The notes: generated by a model from the sequence alone, not told the origin. Positions 29,545 through 38,734 are shown, counted from the first letter of the stretch. The stretch is 64,000 bases of DNA from an uncultured Flavobacterium sp. (GCA_937773775.1 CALJVL010000009.1:169656-233655); one strand, 5' to 3'. Program-made: numbers and translations.

Positions 29545-30735
29545 TTAAAATTCAGATGGTTCTTCTTCTTTAACTTTAGGTGCTACCGTTTTCTTAGAGT
29601 CGTTAGTTTTTAAAGGAGTTTTAATGACTTTTATCGGTTCAGACACAATCGGAATCGCCTGCTCAGGGGGTATCGGACTACTTGTTGCAGATGGTCCATA
29701 TACTTTTGCTGGAGCCGCTTTCGGGAGTATTGGCATGTAAATCTCGGTAGACCATTTTGATGGGTTCTTGATGTTTGCTTTTGCGGTAGAATAAATTTCT
29801 ATATGCGAAAAAACAGGGTTTGTTGAAAGTTGGTTTTTGTTCAGGTATTGTATTGTCTTGTCATATCCTTTTTTGTTGTGTGATATGTCTCCAATCACTG
29901 TAGTTTTGACCCCTTCAAACGCTTCTAATTTTCCTGACAGTATATCACTTCCAGCACTTGTGAATATTTCATTTTTTATTGGAATACAAATGGATATTTT
30001 TGCTAATCCTTTTTGCAAATCATAAGTGTGGTAAATTATAAAAGGATTTCCGCTGATTACAACATTGTTTGCTTTGCAAAAAGTTTCAATTTGAGGAACT
30101 ACAATTTTAAAATTTTTATTAATTTTTGCTATTTCAGAGGTGAAAGTCTGACTCAAATAAAAGGTTTCGGGCTTTTTGACTAAGCCGTTAACTTTTATGG
30201 AAAAGGTGTTTATTTCATAATCAAGAGCCTTGTCTAAATTGGCCAGACTTTGTTCGTACATAGTACCAATAACTTTGTCAACACCCCCATTCAGTGCGGC
30301 ATAGATTTTAAATAAAAAACTCATTTCTCCAATTGATCTCCAGCTGACTTTTGTACCTCTAGTAGTATCCTTGAAACTCCAAGAAACAGTTGCCAATGTC
30401 CCATTGTAATCCATTTTCTGAGAAATACTGTCATTTTCTTTTACATATAGAGTACGCATTTGGCCTGCACCATCTTTTCCTTCCCAAGAATAAGATGCTC
30501 CTTTGCCAATTGTTTTTTGAGGATATGCTATTTTTATTTCAGGATCTTCTATTGTCCAACTTCCAAAATCTCCCCAGTTTTTATAGTCATTTACATAGTG
30601 ATAAATTGCCGGCTTTGGTGAATTGACAACTTTACTTCTTTCAACATTAAAATCACCTTTTTGTGTAGCTATAAAAATCGAGAGTGCCACTAAACTCAGT
30701 AATAATAATAGAAACATGTATTTTAAAATCCTCAT
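29545..30735 (-). CDS. Membrane-anchored SRPBCC plus GyrI-like effector-binding protein
   Basis: About 396 residues from ATG 30735 (MRILKYMFLLLLLSLVALSI); the frame opens further upstream. After one N-terminal membrane helix, residues ~25-170 look like a polyketide-cyclase/START-like SRPBCC domain (FNVERSKVVNSPKPAIYHYV, WGDFGSWTIEDP). Residues ~185-340 look like a GyrI/effector-binding domain, and the tail is Pro/Lys/Glu rich (EEEPSEF end). Both domains bind small hydrophobic ligands in relatives. The ligand and role are unknown. It lies upstream of the ECF sigma gene, same strand, 61 bases apart, but may be a separate unit. Confidence 0.75.
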   Translation of the reverse strand: MRILKYMFLLLLLSLVALSIFIATQKGDFNVERSKVVNSPKPAIYHYVNDYKNWGDFGSWTIEDPEIKIAYPQKTIGKGASYSWEGKDGAGQMRTLYVKENDSISQKMDYNGTLATVSWSFKDTTRGTKVSWRSIGEMSFLFKIYAALNGGVDKVIGTMYEQSLANLDKALDYEINTFSIKVNGLVKKPETFYLSQTFTSEIAKINKNFKIVVPQIETFCKANNVVISGNPFIIYHTYDLQKGLAKISICIPIKNEIFTSAGSDILSGKLEAFEGVKTTVIGDISHNKKGYDKTIQYLNKNQLSTNPVFSHIEIYSTAKANIKNPSKWSTEIYMPILPKAAPAKVYGPSATSSPIPPEQAIPIVSEPIKVIKTPLKTNDSKKTVAPKVKEEEPSEF

Positions 30736-31044
30736 GATATATTGGTTGTATTCAGTCGTAAAGTTAGAATTTTTATTAATATGCAAGACTAATCATAGAG
30801 AAATTATAGGTAAGCTGTTTTTCTTTGTAGATTATCTTTTTTAAAGGTTTGATCGTGTTTCCATATTTACCACTAGTAACTTATCCAGCTAAGGCACTGC
30901 AACAGATTTATATCGATTTTGTTTGTAGGTCGATTTTGCATTTTTGTCACTAGAGAGGCGATGCAAAGAAGCTTTTTTATTGTTTCTTTAAAGAATATGT
31001 ATATTTACGGAATAATAGTTTAATTAATCTTTAAAATCATAATA
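30736..31044. other. Divergent intergenic region
   Basis: About 300 bases between divergent genes. TCGATTTTG occurs twice near 30915-30945, the only notable repeat. No confident promoter box. Confidence 0.4.
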
Positions 31045-33081
31045 ATGAAATTACTTAGAATCACAGGTATTTTTATGACTCTTGCTTTTTCCACTATTTG
31101 TAATGCACAAGTGGAAAAATCGATAGACGTAAATAAAAAACATAATACCGCTTTTGAATACTTTGTTGAACAATTTTCCGATATAAAAGTATTAAGATAT
31201 CAAATCCCGGGCTGGGAAAACCTAACACTTAAAGAACAAAAACTGGTCTATTACCTTACTCAGGCCGGAACTTCTGGGCGTGATATCATGTGGGATCAAA
31301 ATTATAGATATAATCTAAAAATCAGAAAAGCGTTAGAACATATCTATCAAAGCTACGAAGGGGATAAATCTGCTAAAGACTGGGCGAATTTTGAAATTTA
31401 CTTAAAAAGAGTTTGGTTTTCAAACGGAATCCACCACCATTATTCTAATGACAAAATCCAGCCTGATTTTTCGGAAGTGTATTTTTCGACCTTGATGAAA
31501 GAAACAAAAACGGAATTAGCACCAAGCATTGCTGCTATTTTATTTAACGACATCGACTCCAAAAAAGTCAATTTGGATGAATCTAAAGGATTGTTGGCCG
31601 GTTCTGCCATCAATTTTTATGATAAAGGGATTACTTTGAAAGAAGCGGAAGATTTTTACAATAATAAAACAAGTCCAGATCCGACGAAACCATATTCTTA
31701 TGGTTTAAACTCTAAATTGGTTTATAATACAAAGGGGCAATTGGAAGAAAAAGTATGGAAAAGCAATGGAATGTATGGTGAAGCAATCGATAAAATTATT
31801 TATTGGTTAGAGAAAGCCAGAGGTGTTGCCGAGAATAAAAACCAAGGAGACGCTCTAGGATTGTTGATCTCGTATTACAAAACAGGAAGTTTGCAAACTT
31901 GGGATGAATACAACATCGCTTGGTTAGCCGCTACTGAAGGTAATATTGATTATATCAACAGTTTTATCGAGGTATACAATGATCCTCTAGGTTACAGAGG
32001 GTCGTATGAAGGAATTGTTCAGATTAAAGATTTCGACATGTCGAAAAAAATGGAAGTCGTTTCAGGAAACGCCCAATGGTTTGAAGATAATTCTCCATTG
32101 ATGCCACAGCACAAAAAGAAGAATGTTGTGGGTGTTTCTTATAAAACAGTAATTGTTGCAGGTGAGTCAGGAGATGCTTCTCCAAGCACACCGATTGGGG
32201 TAAACCTTCCAAATGCAGATTGGATCCGTGCGGGTCATGGTTCAAAATCTGTTTCACTAGGAAACATTATTGATGCATATTCCAAAGCTGGAGGAAAAGG
32301 AAAGTTACAGGAATTTGCAAACGACGAAGAAGAAGTTGCTTTAGCGGAAAAATATGGAGAGATAGGAGATAAGTTGCATACCGCGCTACACGAAGTCGTA
32401 GGTCATGCTTCGGGACAAATTAATGTAGGCATAGGAACTCCAAAAGAAACCTTGAAAAGTTATGCCTCCACCCTTGAAGAGGGAAGAGCTGACTTAGTGG
32501 GCTTATACTATTTATACAACTCTAAAGTTCAAGAACTTGGTCTAGTGGATGACTGGAAAAAAACAGGTATGGAGTCTTATGATAGTTATATCCGTAATGG
32601 ATTAATGACACAGTTATTCCGCTTAGAGTTGGGTGCTAATATTGAAGAGGCACATATGAGAAATCGTCAATGGGTAAGCGCCTGGGCATTTGAAAAAGGG
32701 TTGGAGGATAATGTAATACAAAAACTAAGTCGTAATGGTAAAACGTATTTCAATATTACTAACTATGAAAAATTACATGATTTATTTGGACAATTATTAC
32801 GAGAAGTTCAACGAATCAAGTCAGAAGGAGATTATGAAGCGGGTAAAGCTTTGGTAGAAAATTATGGTGTAAAAGTAGATCAAACACTGCATGCAGAGGT
32901 TCTGGAGCGTAACAAACAATTCTCTTCGGCAGCATATAGCGGTTTTGTAAACCCTATATTAGTTCCTAAATTAGATGCAAAAGGAACAATTATTTCGATA
33001 GAGGTAAAGCAACCGAATTCCTTTGTGGAACAAATGTTATACTATTCAAAAAACTTTTCTTTTTTACCTCTTGAGAACTAA
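31045..33081 (+). CDS. Dipeptidyl peptidase III (M49 family)
   Basis: A 678-residue zinc exopeptidase that removes dipeptides from peptide N-termini. The zinc motif is H449-E450-V-V-G-H454, the M49 hexapeptide form, with the third ligand in the EEGRAD motif (E478/E479). A signal peptide (MKLLRITGIFMTLAFSTICNA) places it in the periplasm or outside, unlike eukaryotic cytosolic DPP III; the length matches Bacteroidota homologues. It is monocistronic with a terminator. Likely role: peptide use or turnover. Confidence 0.93.
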   Translation: MKLLRITGIFMTLAFSTICNAQVEKSIDVNKKHNTAFEYFVEQFSDIKVLRYQIPGWENLTLKEQKLVYYLTQAGTSGRDIMWDQNYRYNLKIRKALEHIYQSYEGDKSAKDWANFEIYLKRVWFSNGIHHHYSNDKIQPDFSEVYFSTLMKETKTELAPSIAAILFNDIDSKKVNLDESKGLLAGSAINFYDKGITLKEAEDFYNNKTSPDPTKPYSYGLNSKLVYNTKGQLEEKVWKSNGMYGEAIDKIIYWLEKARGVAENKNQGDALGLLISYYKTGSLQTWDEYNIAWLAATEGNIDYINSFIEVYNDPLGYRGSYEGIVQIKDFDMSKKMEVVSGNAQWFEDNSPLMPQHKKKNVVGVSYKTVIVAGESGDASPSTPIGVNLPNADWIRAGHGSKSVSLGNIIDAYSKAGGKGKLQEFANDEEEVALAEKYGEIGDKLHTALHEVVGHASGQINVGIGTPKETLKSYASTLEEGRADLVGLYYLYNSKVQELGLVDDWKKTGMESYDSYIRNGLMTQLFRLELGANIEEAHMRNRQWVSAWAFEKGLEDNVIQKLSRNGKTYFNITNYEKLHDLFGQLLREVQRIKSEGDYEAGKALVENYGVKVDQTLHAEVLERNKQFSSAAYSGFVNPILVPKLDAKGTIISIEVKQPNSFVEQMLYYSKNFSFLPLEN

Positions 33082-33101
33082 GAATATTTAGACTAAAGCG
33101 T

Positions 33102-33134
33102 AAATAAAAGGCCACCTAAAGTGGCCTTTTATTT
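33102..33134. terminator. Bidirectional terminator after DPP III
   Basis: AAATAAAAGGCCAC pairs with GTGGCCTTTTATTT around a five-base loop; it also serves the converging small gene. Confidence 0.9.
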
Positions 33135-33150
33135 GTTTTAAAAAGAAAAA

Positions 33151-33339
33151 CTACCTTTTAAAAAATACTTTTATCACAAACAATATCCCAATAAAAACAA
33201 CGAAAGCGATCAGAATCTTATAACTTCCTTTATAAAACAGGTTGTGTAATTTGACGTCTTTTCGATAGGAATATATCATTGCGATAACAAATACAATGAA
33301 AAAAAAGCCTGCAAATACTAATTGTCCTTGACTAAACAT
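33151..33339 (-). CDS. Small membrane protein with two transmembrane helices
   Basis: 62 residues: FAGFFFIVFVIAMIYSY, a short basic loop (RKDVKLHNLFYKGSYK), then ILIAFVVFIGILFVIKVF. Composition and layout match a small conserved flavobacterial membrane protein of unknown function. It reads away from the MazG-like gene and has its own start 88 bases from that gene. Confidence 0.65.
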   Translation of the reverse strand: MFSQGQLVFAGFFFIVFVIAMIYSYRKDVKLHNLFYKGSYKILIAFVVFIGILFVIKVFFKR

Positions 33340-33426
33340 AGTTTGAATTATTTTTCCACAAATTTAGCTAATTGTTTAGAAATAGTTGCTACTTTGTCTT
33401 TTCATTTAATATAATTTAATTTAATT

Positions 33427-33810
33427 ATGCAAAAACAAATAAATTCAGTTAAGGAATTTCATAAAGCATTTAAAATAGGATATAGTGAAACTCCAGTAGC
33501 GGACTTGGGTGAAAGCAAAAGTGCACTTCGCTACCATTTGATGAAGGAAGAGAATGAAGAGTACCTTGACGCGGTTCAAAATAATGATTTAATCGAAATC
33601 GCCGATGCCCTAGGTGATATGATGTACGTTCTATTGGGAACCATTATAGAGCACGGATTGCAGCATAAAATAGAAGCGATTTTTGACGAGATCCAAAGAA
33701 GCAATATGAGTAAATTAGATGAAGAGGGAAATCCGATTTCTCGCGAAGACGGAAAGATAATAAAGGGAGCCAATTATTTTAAGCCTGATTTCTCCAAAAT
33801 ACTCAAATAG
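33427..33810 (+). CDS. MazG-like all-alpha NTP pyrophosphohydrolase
   Basis: 127 residues of the all-alpha NTP-PPase superfamily, which hydrolyses nucleoside triphosphates to monophosphate and pyrophosphate using magnesium. The metal-binding motifs are EENEEY (near residue 41) and EIADALGDMMYV (near 57). The C-terminus (NMSKLDEEGNPISREDGKI) is shared with phosphoribosyl-ATP-pyrophosphohydrolase-like proteins. House-cleaning of damaged nucleotides is the usual role; the substrate is not known. Confidence 0.85.
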   Translation: MQKQINSVKEFHKAFKIGYSETPVADLGESKSALRYHLMKEENEEYLDAVQNNDLIEIADALGDMMYVLLGTIIEHGLQHKIEAIFDEIQRSNMSKLDEEGNPISREDGKIIKGANYFKPDFSKILK

Positions 33811-33916
33811 TACACAAAAGCGGATGTTATGGTACAATTTTGCGTGGTCAGTTATTTGAACTTAGACATAAACTATGTTAATTAGGTAATCCTTTTGCTA
33901 GTTCAAATAAAGGAAT

Positions 33917-33955
33917 AAAAAAAGGTGATTTTCAGATTGAAAACCACCTTTTTTT
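33917..33955 (-). terminator. Terminator of ilvE
   Basis: AAAAGGTGATTTTC pairs with GAAAACCACCTTTT (one mismatch) just after the ilvE stop, with T run on the minus strand. Confidence 0.85.
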
Positions 33956-33971
33956 ATTACAACAACAAAAA

Positions 33972-35039
33972 CTAAACCTTCACTGTCCAACCAAAAGTAT
34001 CTTCAGCTAGTTTGTGTTGTATGTTTGTTAGTTTGTCTTTTAATTGAGAAGCATAAGAGTTTTCAATTTTAGGTAATTCATGATAAACGTCTTGGTATGA
34101 AAACCCAATAATTGGATTAATTACGGCAGCCGTTCCTGCACCAAAAATTTCTTTTAGAGTACCGTTTTTAGACGCCTCCACCAATTCAGATACGAGAACA
34201 GGGCGAACTTCGACCTCAATCCCTTCTTTTTTGGCCATATCTATAATACTCTTTCGGGTAATACCATCAAGAATTCTTTCACTTATCGGAGCAGTAAATA
34301 ATGTGTCATTTATTCTAAAAAACACATTCATTGTGCCTGCTTCTTCTAGTTTTGTATGAGTGGCATCATCAGTCCAGATAACTTGTTGGAATCCTTTTTT
34401 ATTTGCTAAGCTTGTTGGGTAAAACTGCGCAGCATAATTACCAGCAGCTTTTGCAGCTCCAATTCCGCCATTTGCCGCTCTACTGAAATGCTCTGCAATC
34501 AAAACTTTTACCTCACCTGAATAATAGGATTTTGCAGGCGACAAGATAATCATAAACTTATAGTCATCCGATGGGTTTGCAATTACACCATGACCGGTTG
34601 CAACCATAAATGGTCGTATATACAGAGTGTTTCCTTTTCCTTTTTTAATCCAAGCTTCATCAAGCTTTAGTAATTCATTTAGTCCATCCATAAAAACATC
34701 TTCCGGAACTTCTGGCATTGCCATTCTTACAGCAGAGTTGTTGAAACGCTTGTAGTTTTCGTCAGGTCTAAAAAGCCAAACTGCATCTTGATCGTCTTTG
34801 TAGGCTTTCATTCCTTCAAAGATGGCTTGACCATAATGAAAAACTCTGGCTGATGGGTCCAATAAAAATGGTGCATAAGGTTTAATGACCGGCTGTTGCC
34901 ATTCTCCATTTGTAAAATCGCATTCCATTAAATGGTCTGTAAATACCGAGCCAAAACTCAGGTTTTCAAAATCCACTTCATTGATTTTTGAAGTTTGGGC
35001 TTTTATTATGTCAATTTTGTTGGCTTGAGTTGTGCTCAT
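33972..35039 (-). CDS. ilvE: Branched-chain amino acid aminotransferase
   Basis: A PLP enzyme that interconverts valine, leucine and isoleucine with their 2-oxo acids. The catalytic lysine is in GIGAAKAAGNYAAQFYP, and the substrate and cofactor loops include LEEAGTMNVFF and EIFGAGTAAV, as in the long (group II) BCATs. ATG 35039 (MSTTQANKIDIIKAQ) gives 355 residues, the family length; the upstream ATG at 35075 adds a lysine/asparagine stretch unlike the family. No other ilv or leu genes are nearby. Confidence 0.94.
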   Translation of the reverse strand: MSTTQANKIDIIKAQTSKINEVDFENLSFGSVFTDHLMECDFTNGEWQQPVIKPYAPFLLDPSARVFHYGQAIFEGMKAYKDDQDAVWLFRPDENYKRFNNSAVRMAMPEVPEDVFMDGLNELLKLDEAWIKKGKGNTLYIRPFMVATGHGVIANPSDDYKFMIILSPAKSYYSGEVKVLIAEHFSRAANGGIGAAKAAGNYAAQFYPTSLANKKGFQQVIWTDDATHTKLEEAGTMNVFFRINDTLFTAPISERILDGITRKSIIDMAKKEGIEVEVRPVLVSELVEASKNGTLKEIFGAGTAAVINPIIGFSYQDVYHELPKIENSYASQLKDKLTNIQHKLAEDTFGWTVKV

Positions 35040-35265
35040 AATAATATGTTGTTTTTTATTTTTATTATTGGACAAGTATTAAGCAAAAGCCTAAAATGTC
35101 TGTTTATTGCATGTTGAACTTTAATCCATGCAAAATTAAATAAAAATCAATGAATTCCTTGTGAAAATATCATTAAATATAGCTTTTAATTGTGATTTAT
35201 TGATGTTAAAAAAAAACCGAAAAACAGTACTTTTTTATCTAAAATCTATATAATTTGGCATTCTT

Positions 35266-35299
35266 TTGAGCTGTTTATATCAGTTTTTGATTAATTTTG
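35266..35299 (+). promoter_or_regulatory. Promoter of mnmD
   Basis: A -33 TTG (35266-35268), 23-base spacer and -7 box TAATTTTG (35292-35299) fit the Flavobacterium promoter. Transcription should start near 35305, almost on the GTG at 35307. Confidence 0.55.
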
Positions 35300-35345
35300 A
35301 CCACAGGTGCAGGATAAAACAGTAAACAGGATTAAAAATAATATT

Positions 35346-36008
35346 TTGGAAAGAGAAATTATACAAACACTTGATGGTTCGACCACTATACAGATAAAGG
35401 AATGGGATGAATGTTACCATTCTAAACATGGTGCTATTCAAGAAGCAAAACATGTTTTTATAAAGAATGGTCTTTCTCTTTTTGAGAACAGGGAAGTTTC
35501 AATTTTGGAAATAGGATTTGGGACTGGTTTAAATGCGTTTATTACTTTTTTGGAAGGGCATAAGATGAATCAGTCCATCGAATACGTTGGAGTAGAAGCG
35601 TACCCCATATCGTCTGAGGAGCTGATTTCTATGAATTATGTGGAAGAACTCAGTGTAGCCGATCAAAAAGGGCTTTTCGAAAAAATGCATCAATGTAATT
35701 GGGATGAAAAAATGCTGCTGAGTGAAGAATTTTCATTAACGAAGAGGAAGCAGTTATTTGAAGAGATAGATGACTGCAATCAATACGATTTAATTTATTT
35801 TGATGCTTTCGGATATAGGGTTCAACCTGAATTATGGAGCACGGCTATCTTTAAAAAAATGTATGACGCTCTAAAAACCGATGGTGTATTGGTCACCTAT
35901 GCCGCTCGAGGTGTAGTAAAAAGAAGTATGATCGAAGTCGGGTTTACTGTTGAAAAACTGGAAGGGCCTCCGGGAAAAAGAGAAATGTTTCGTGCGAGAA
36001 AACTTTAA
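35346..36008 (+). CDS. mnmD: MnmD-like tRNA 5-aminomethyl-2-thiouridine methyltransferase
   Basis: A SAM-dependent methyltransferase corresponding to the MnmC2 half of bifunctional MnmC, acting on the wobble uridine of tRNA. Motifs: YHSKHGAIQEAKHVF, SAM-binding ILEIGFGTGLNAF, catalytic-site FDAFGYRVQPELW, then VLVTYAARGVVKRSM and GPPGKREM. There is no FAD-dependent oxidase half, as is usual for this group. The frame opens at GTG 35307, but TTG 35346 gives the family N-terminus (MEREIIQTLDGSTTI) and a normal leader after the predicted promoter, so it is preferred. 220 residues. Confidence 0.88.
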   Translation: MEREIIQTLDGSTTIQIKEWDECYHSKHGAIQEAKHVFIKNGLSLFENREVSILEIGFGTGLNAFITFLEGHKMNQSIEYVGVEAYPISSEELISMNYVEELSVADQKGLFEKMHQCNWDEKMLLSEEFSLTKRKQLFEEIDDCNQYDLIYFDAFGYRVQPELWSTAIFKKMYDALKTDGVLVTYAARGVVKRSMIEVGFTVEKLEGPPGKREMFRARKL

Positions 36009-36164
36009 TAGCTTAGTTTTTGTCGCTAAATGTTTTAAAAGAAATAGTTGTGATATTTGAAATAATAATTAAAATTATACGTTAGCTTGATATATCCTAA
36101 TTATAATAAATGTATTTTTACTAAACCTAAGAATCATAGTTTAACCTAAAAACCATAATTTATT

Positions 36165-36362
36165 ATGTCGAAAATCATGTTTGATTACACAAAATCAATA
36201 CTAGAAAGAGTAAGTTTCGATCCGATACTTTTTTGTAAGGAATTAGAAAAAGCCATCAAATCATTATTGCCCTATGAAATGGAACAGTTGCGAGAATGGT
36301 TATTTAACTTTATCATCGAAAAACCAGAATTAAAACAGTGTTTAGTAATTATAAACCCATAA
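36165..36362 (+). CDS. Small 65-residue protein of unknown function
   Basis: 65 residues, mostly helical and charged (FDYTKSILERVSFDPILFC, LEKAIKSLLPYEMEQLREWL). No known domain recognised. A clear but broken copy lies 220 bases downstream, sharing the YTKxxLERVSF and LLPYExExL motifs, so this is a real and duplicated gene. A strong terminator follows. Confidence 0.75.
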   Translation: MSKIMFDYTKSILERVSFDPILFCKELEKAIKSLLPYEMEQLREWLFNFIIEKPELKQCLVIINP

Positions 36363-36364
36363 AT

Positions 36365-36396
36365 AAAAAAGGAACCTGCGAAAAGGTTCCTTTTTT
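36365..36396 (+). terminator. Terminator of the 65-residue gene
   Basis: AAAAAAGGAACCT pairs with AGGTTCCTTTTTT around GCGAAA. Confidence 0.93.
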
Positions 36397-36581
36397 ATGT
36401 TTTGCCTTTTTTAAAGAGATCTTACCTATGAGGTACAATGTAAGATTTATTTTAAAATAAATTAAAAAACATGTATTTAAACAGTTTTTTAAGTGTTTAA
36501 TCGTTTGTTTTAATAAAAATAAAAGTATAATTCTTTGTATTTATAATATAATTAGATTTATAACTCTTTAAATAACAGGTT

Positions 36582-36777
36582 ATGTCTAGATTAATTTACT
36601 TTTATACAAAGGACGCTCTTGAGAGAGTCAGCTTTAGTTCTGACTTGTTTAGTAAAGTAAAAAAAAACCATAAGAAACTTGTTGCCTTATGAGATTGAGC
36701 ATTTGTAAAACTGGCTGAGGTTTTATACTCAAAGCAAGCGAGAATTTAATAAATGTATTTCTGCAGTTTATCGATAA
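36582..36777 (+). pseudogene. Broken duplicate of the 65-residue gene
   Basis: ATG 36582 opens MSRLIYFYTKDALERVSFSS, closely matching the intact gene upstream (YTKSILERVSF). The frame then shifts near 36660 in a run of A. The other frame continues with TIRNLLPYEIEHL, one stop, and NWLRFYTQSKREFNKCI, matching LLPYEMEQLREWLFNF of the intact copy. One frameshift in an A run plus one stop make it a tandem-duplication relic. It ends 18 bases before the oxyR stop. Confidence 0.83.
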
Positions 36778-36795
36778 GCCAGAAGAGATTAATTT

Positions 36796-37737
36796 TTATT
36801 TCTTCGGGATTGGACTCACTATCTGTACATTTTGAAAAACAATCGCCCCCTTTATAACTCCTGCTATAGTAGTCCTAAGTGCGTCAATTATTTGGATTTT
36901 CAATTCACTTTTAGGAAATATTAAACTCACTTCTCGAGCAGGTCTAGGTTCTTTAAAGTTTCTTAATTTTAATTTATCCACTTCCTTTAAATCTAATGTA
37001 TGTAGATAAGGCAATAAGGTTGTACCTAATCCTTCATCAGCAAGTTTTATTAAAGTTTCAAAACTTCCGCTTTCTATTTTAAAATGATTAAAGTCATTTT
37101 TCGGATTGTTTTTACACAAATTCAATATTCCATCTCGAAAACAATGTCCGTCTTGAAGTAAAAGGAGTTCGTCGAGGTTTAGATCGGCTACTTCAATTTC
37201 TTCTTTGTGAAAATCACGGTGACCTTCGGGTATGTAAGCAACAAATGGTTCAAAATACAAAACAACTTCTTTAATTTTTTCTTCCATCAGTGGGGTAGAT
37301 GCTATTGCAGCATCAAGATGGCCGTTATTCAGCTTTGTGATTATTTCCACGGTATTAAGCTCTTCAATAATGAGTTTTACTTTTGGATATTTTTTAATAA
37401 AATTATTTAAAAACATCGGCAGTAACGTAGGCATAATCGTTGGTATGATTCCTAATCTAAATTCCCCGCCAATGAACCCTTTCTGTTGCTCAACTATATC
37501 TTGTATCCTGCCAGCTTCATTTACAATGTTTTTGGCTTGATTGACTATTTTTTGCCCAATATCAGTTAGTTGAATTGGCTTTTTTGACCTATCAAAAATT
37601 AGAATATTTAATTCTTCTTCAATTTTCTGTATCTGCATACTCAGGGTGGGTTGAGTAACAAAACATTTTTCTGCTGCCAATGTGAAGTTTTTATGTTCTG
37701 CAACAGCTAACACATATTTTAGTTGAGTAATTGTCAT
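36796..37737 (-). CDS. oxyR: OxyR hydrogen-peroxide-sensing LysR regulator
   Basis: A 313-residue LysR-type activator from ATG 37737 (MTITQLKYVLAVAEHKNFTL). It has a winged helix-turn-helix (CFVTQPTLSMQIQKIEEELN) and a sensor domain in which the redox cysteines fall at C199 (LLQDGHCFRDG) and C208 (LNLCKNN), the same positions as in E. coli OxyR. A peroxide-formed disulfide should switch DNA binding. It is divergent from dps, a classic target, with about 100 bases between starts; katG in the same window is another likely target. The open frame reaches 37770, but the added residues are not family-like. Confidence 0.94.
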   Translation of the reverse strand: MTITQLKYVLAVAEHKNFTLAAEKCFVTQPTLSMQIQKIEEELNILIFDRSKKPIQLTDIGQKIVNQAKNIVNEAGRIQDIVEQQKGFIGGEFRLGIIPTIMPTLLPMFLNNFIKKYPKVKLIIEELNTVEIITKLNNGHLDAAIASTPLMEEKIKEVVLYFEPFVAYIPEGHRDFHKEEIEVADLNLDELLLLQDGHCFRDGILNLCKNNPKNDFNHFKIESGSFETLIKLADEGLGTTLLPYLHTLDLKEVDKLKLRNFKEPRPAREVSLIFPKSELKIQIIDALRTTIAGVIKGAIVFQNVQIVSPIPKK

Positions 37738-37755
37738 GTATTGTATTTTATGATA

Positions 37756-37763
37756 CAAATATA
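37756..37763 (-). promoter_or_regulatory. Putative -7 box of oxyR
   Basis: TATATTTG on the minus strand, 18 bases before ATG 37737. The shared 37738-37838 region must also hold the dps promoter and any OxyR site. Confidence 0.5.
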
Positions 37764-37838
37764 AAAACAATCAATTTGGTTTATAGTGTATTTCCCCCTT
37801 TTATTCCTTAAATTCGCTAATAACATAAAACACACAAC

Positions 37839-38312
37839 ATGAAAACAAACATTTTAGGTTTACCAGTTCAAGAATCAGAATTAATAGTAACGGAATTAAA
37901 CTCTTTGTTATCTAACTATCAAGTGTACTACCAAAACCTGAGAGGGATTCATTGGAACATTAGAGGGAAACGTTTTTTTGATTTACATGTTAAGTTTGAA
38001 GAGCTCTACAACGATTCGCAATTAAAAGTGGATATGGTTGCTGAACGTGTTCTTACGCTAGGGGGAACACCTTTGCATACTTTTGAAGATTACATTAAAA
38101 ACAATAAATTAGAAGTAGGTAAGAATATTTCAAACGATGAAAGAGCAATTCAATTGGTTGTTAGCTCATTGTCTGATCTATTGGTAATTGAAAGAGAGAT
38201 TCTTAATAAATCAGCGGCAATAAATGATGAAGGAACAAACTCCATGATGAGTGACTTTATAGTTGAGCAAGAAAAAACCTTGTGGATGATGCAGGCTTGG
38301 CTGCAAGAATAA
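37839..38312 (+). CDS. dps: Dps-type DNA-protecting miniferritin
   Basis: 157 residues forming a 12-subunit shell that oxidises iron with hydrogen peroxide and stores it, protecting DNA. The ferroxidase-site residues are in LRGIHWNIRGKRFFDLHVKFEELYND-type helices (H, D and E spaced as in Dps), and the later EQEKTLWMMQAWLQE helix is typical. The N-terminus (MKTNILGLPVQESELIV) has no lysine-rich DNA-binding tail. Divergent oxyR indicates peroxide control. Terminator follows. Confidence 0.93.
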   Translation: MKTNILGLPVQESELIVTELNSLLSNYQVYYQNLRGIHWNIRGKRFFDLHVKFEELYNDSQLKVDMVAERVLTLGGTPLHTFEDYIKNNKLEVGKNISNDERAIQLVVSSLSDLLVIEREILNKSAAINDEGTNSMMSDFIVEQEKTLWMMQAWLQE

Positions 38313-38340
38313 TTGAACCCCAAGCAAGATAGATACCTAA

Positions 38341-38377
38341 ACCAAAATACTAGTTGACTACTATTTTGGTTTTTTTA
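38341..38377 (+). terminator. Terminator of dps
   Basis: ACCAAAATA pairs with TATTTTGGT, with an inner TAGT/ACTA pair, then a seven-T run. Confidence 0.85.
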
Positions 38378-38449
38378 TGAATGTTAATTTTTTATGAAAT
38401 TTTTAAGTATTTTGTTTAGATTCAGAACTTAAATCATATTTTAGCAATA

Positions 38450-38734
38450 ATGAAATTAATAGCGCGCATATTTTTATTTTTATTTATAGCTTTTCTAGCC
38501 ACGCCCACAATTGTGAAGATGGTAGAGAAGTCATGTGACACATCTATGTTCTTTAGTGAGTCAGAAGAAGAGAGCGCTCAGAAAGAAATCAAAGCTTTTA
38601 CTTACTACGATGGAACTCAATCAGGGTTTCTAATTGGTAAAGACAATAAATCAGGCCTTATACTTTACGAAAACTTATCTAAACATGATAAGATTACTGC
38701 CAGTGTATTCTCCCCCCCGCCAGATTTTACATAA
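38450..38734 (+). CDS. Small secreted or membrane-anchored hypothetical protein
   Basis: 94 residues with an N-terminal membrane/signal segment (IARIFLFLFIAFLATPTIVK), then an acidic stretch (FFSESEEESAQKEIKAF) and a proline-rich end (FSPPPDFT). No family recognised. It lies 83 bases before the SulP gene on the same strand, so it may belong to that bicarbonate-uptake unit. Confidence 0.6.
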   Translation: MKLIARIFLFLFIAFLATPTIVKMVEKSCDTSMFFSESEEESAQKEIKAFTYYDGTQSGFLIGKDNKSGLILYENLSKHDKITASVFSPPPDFT

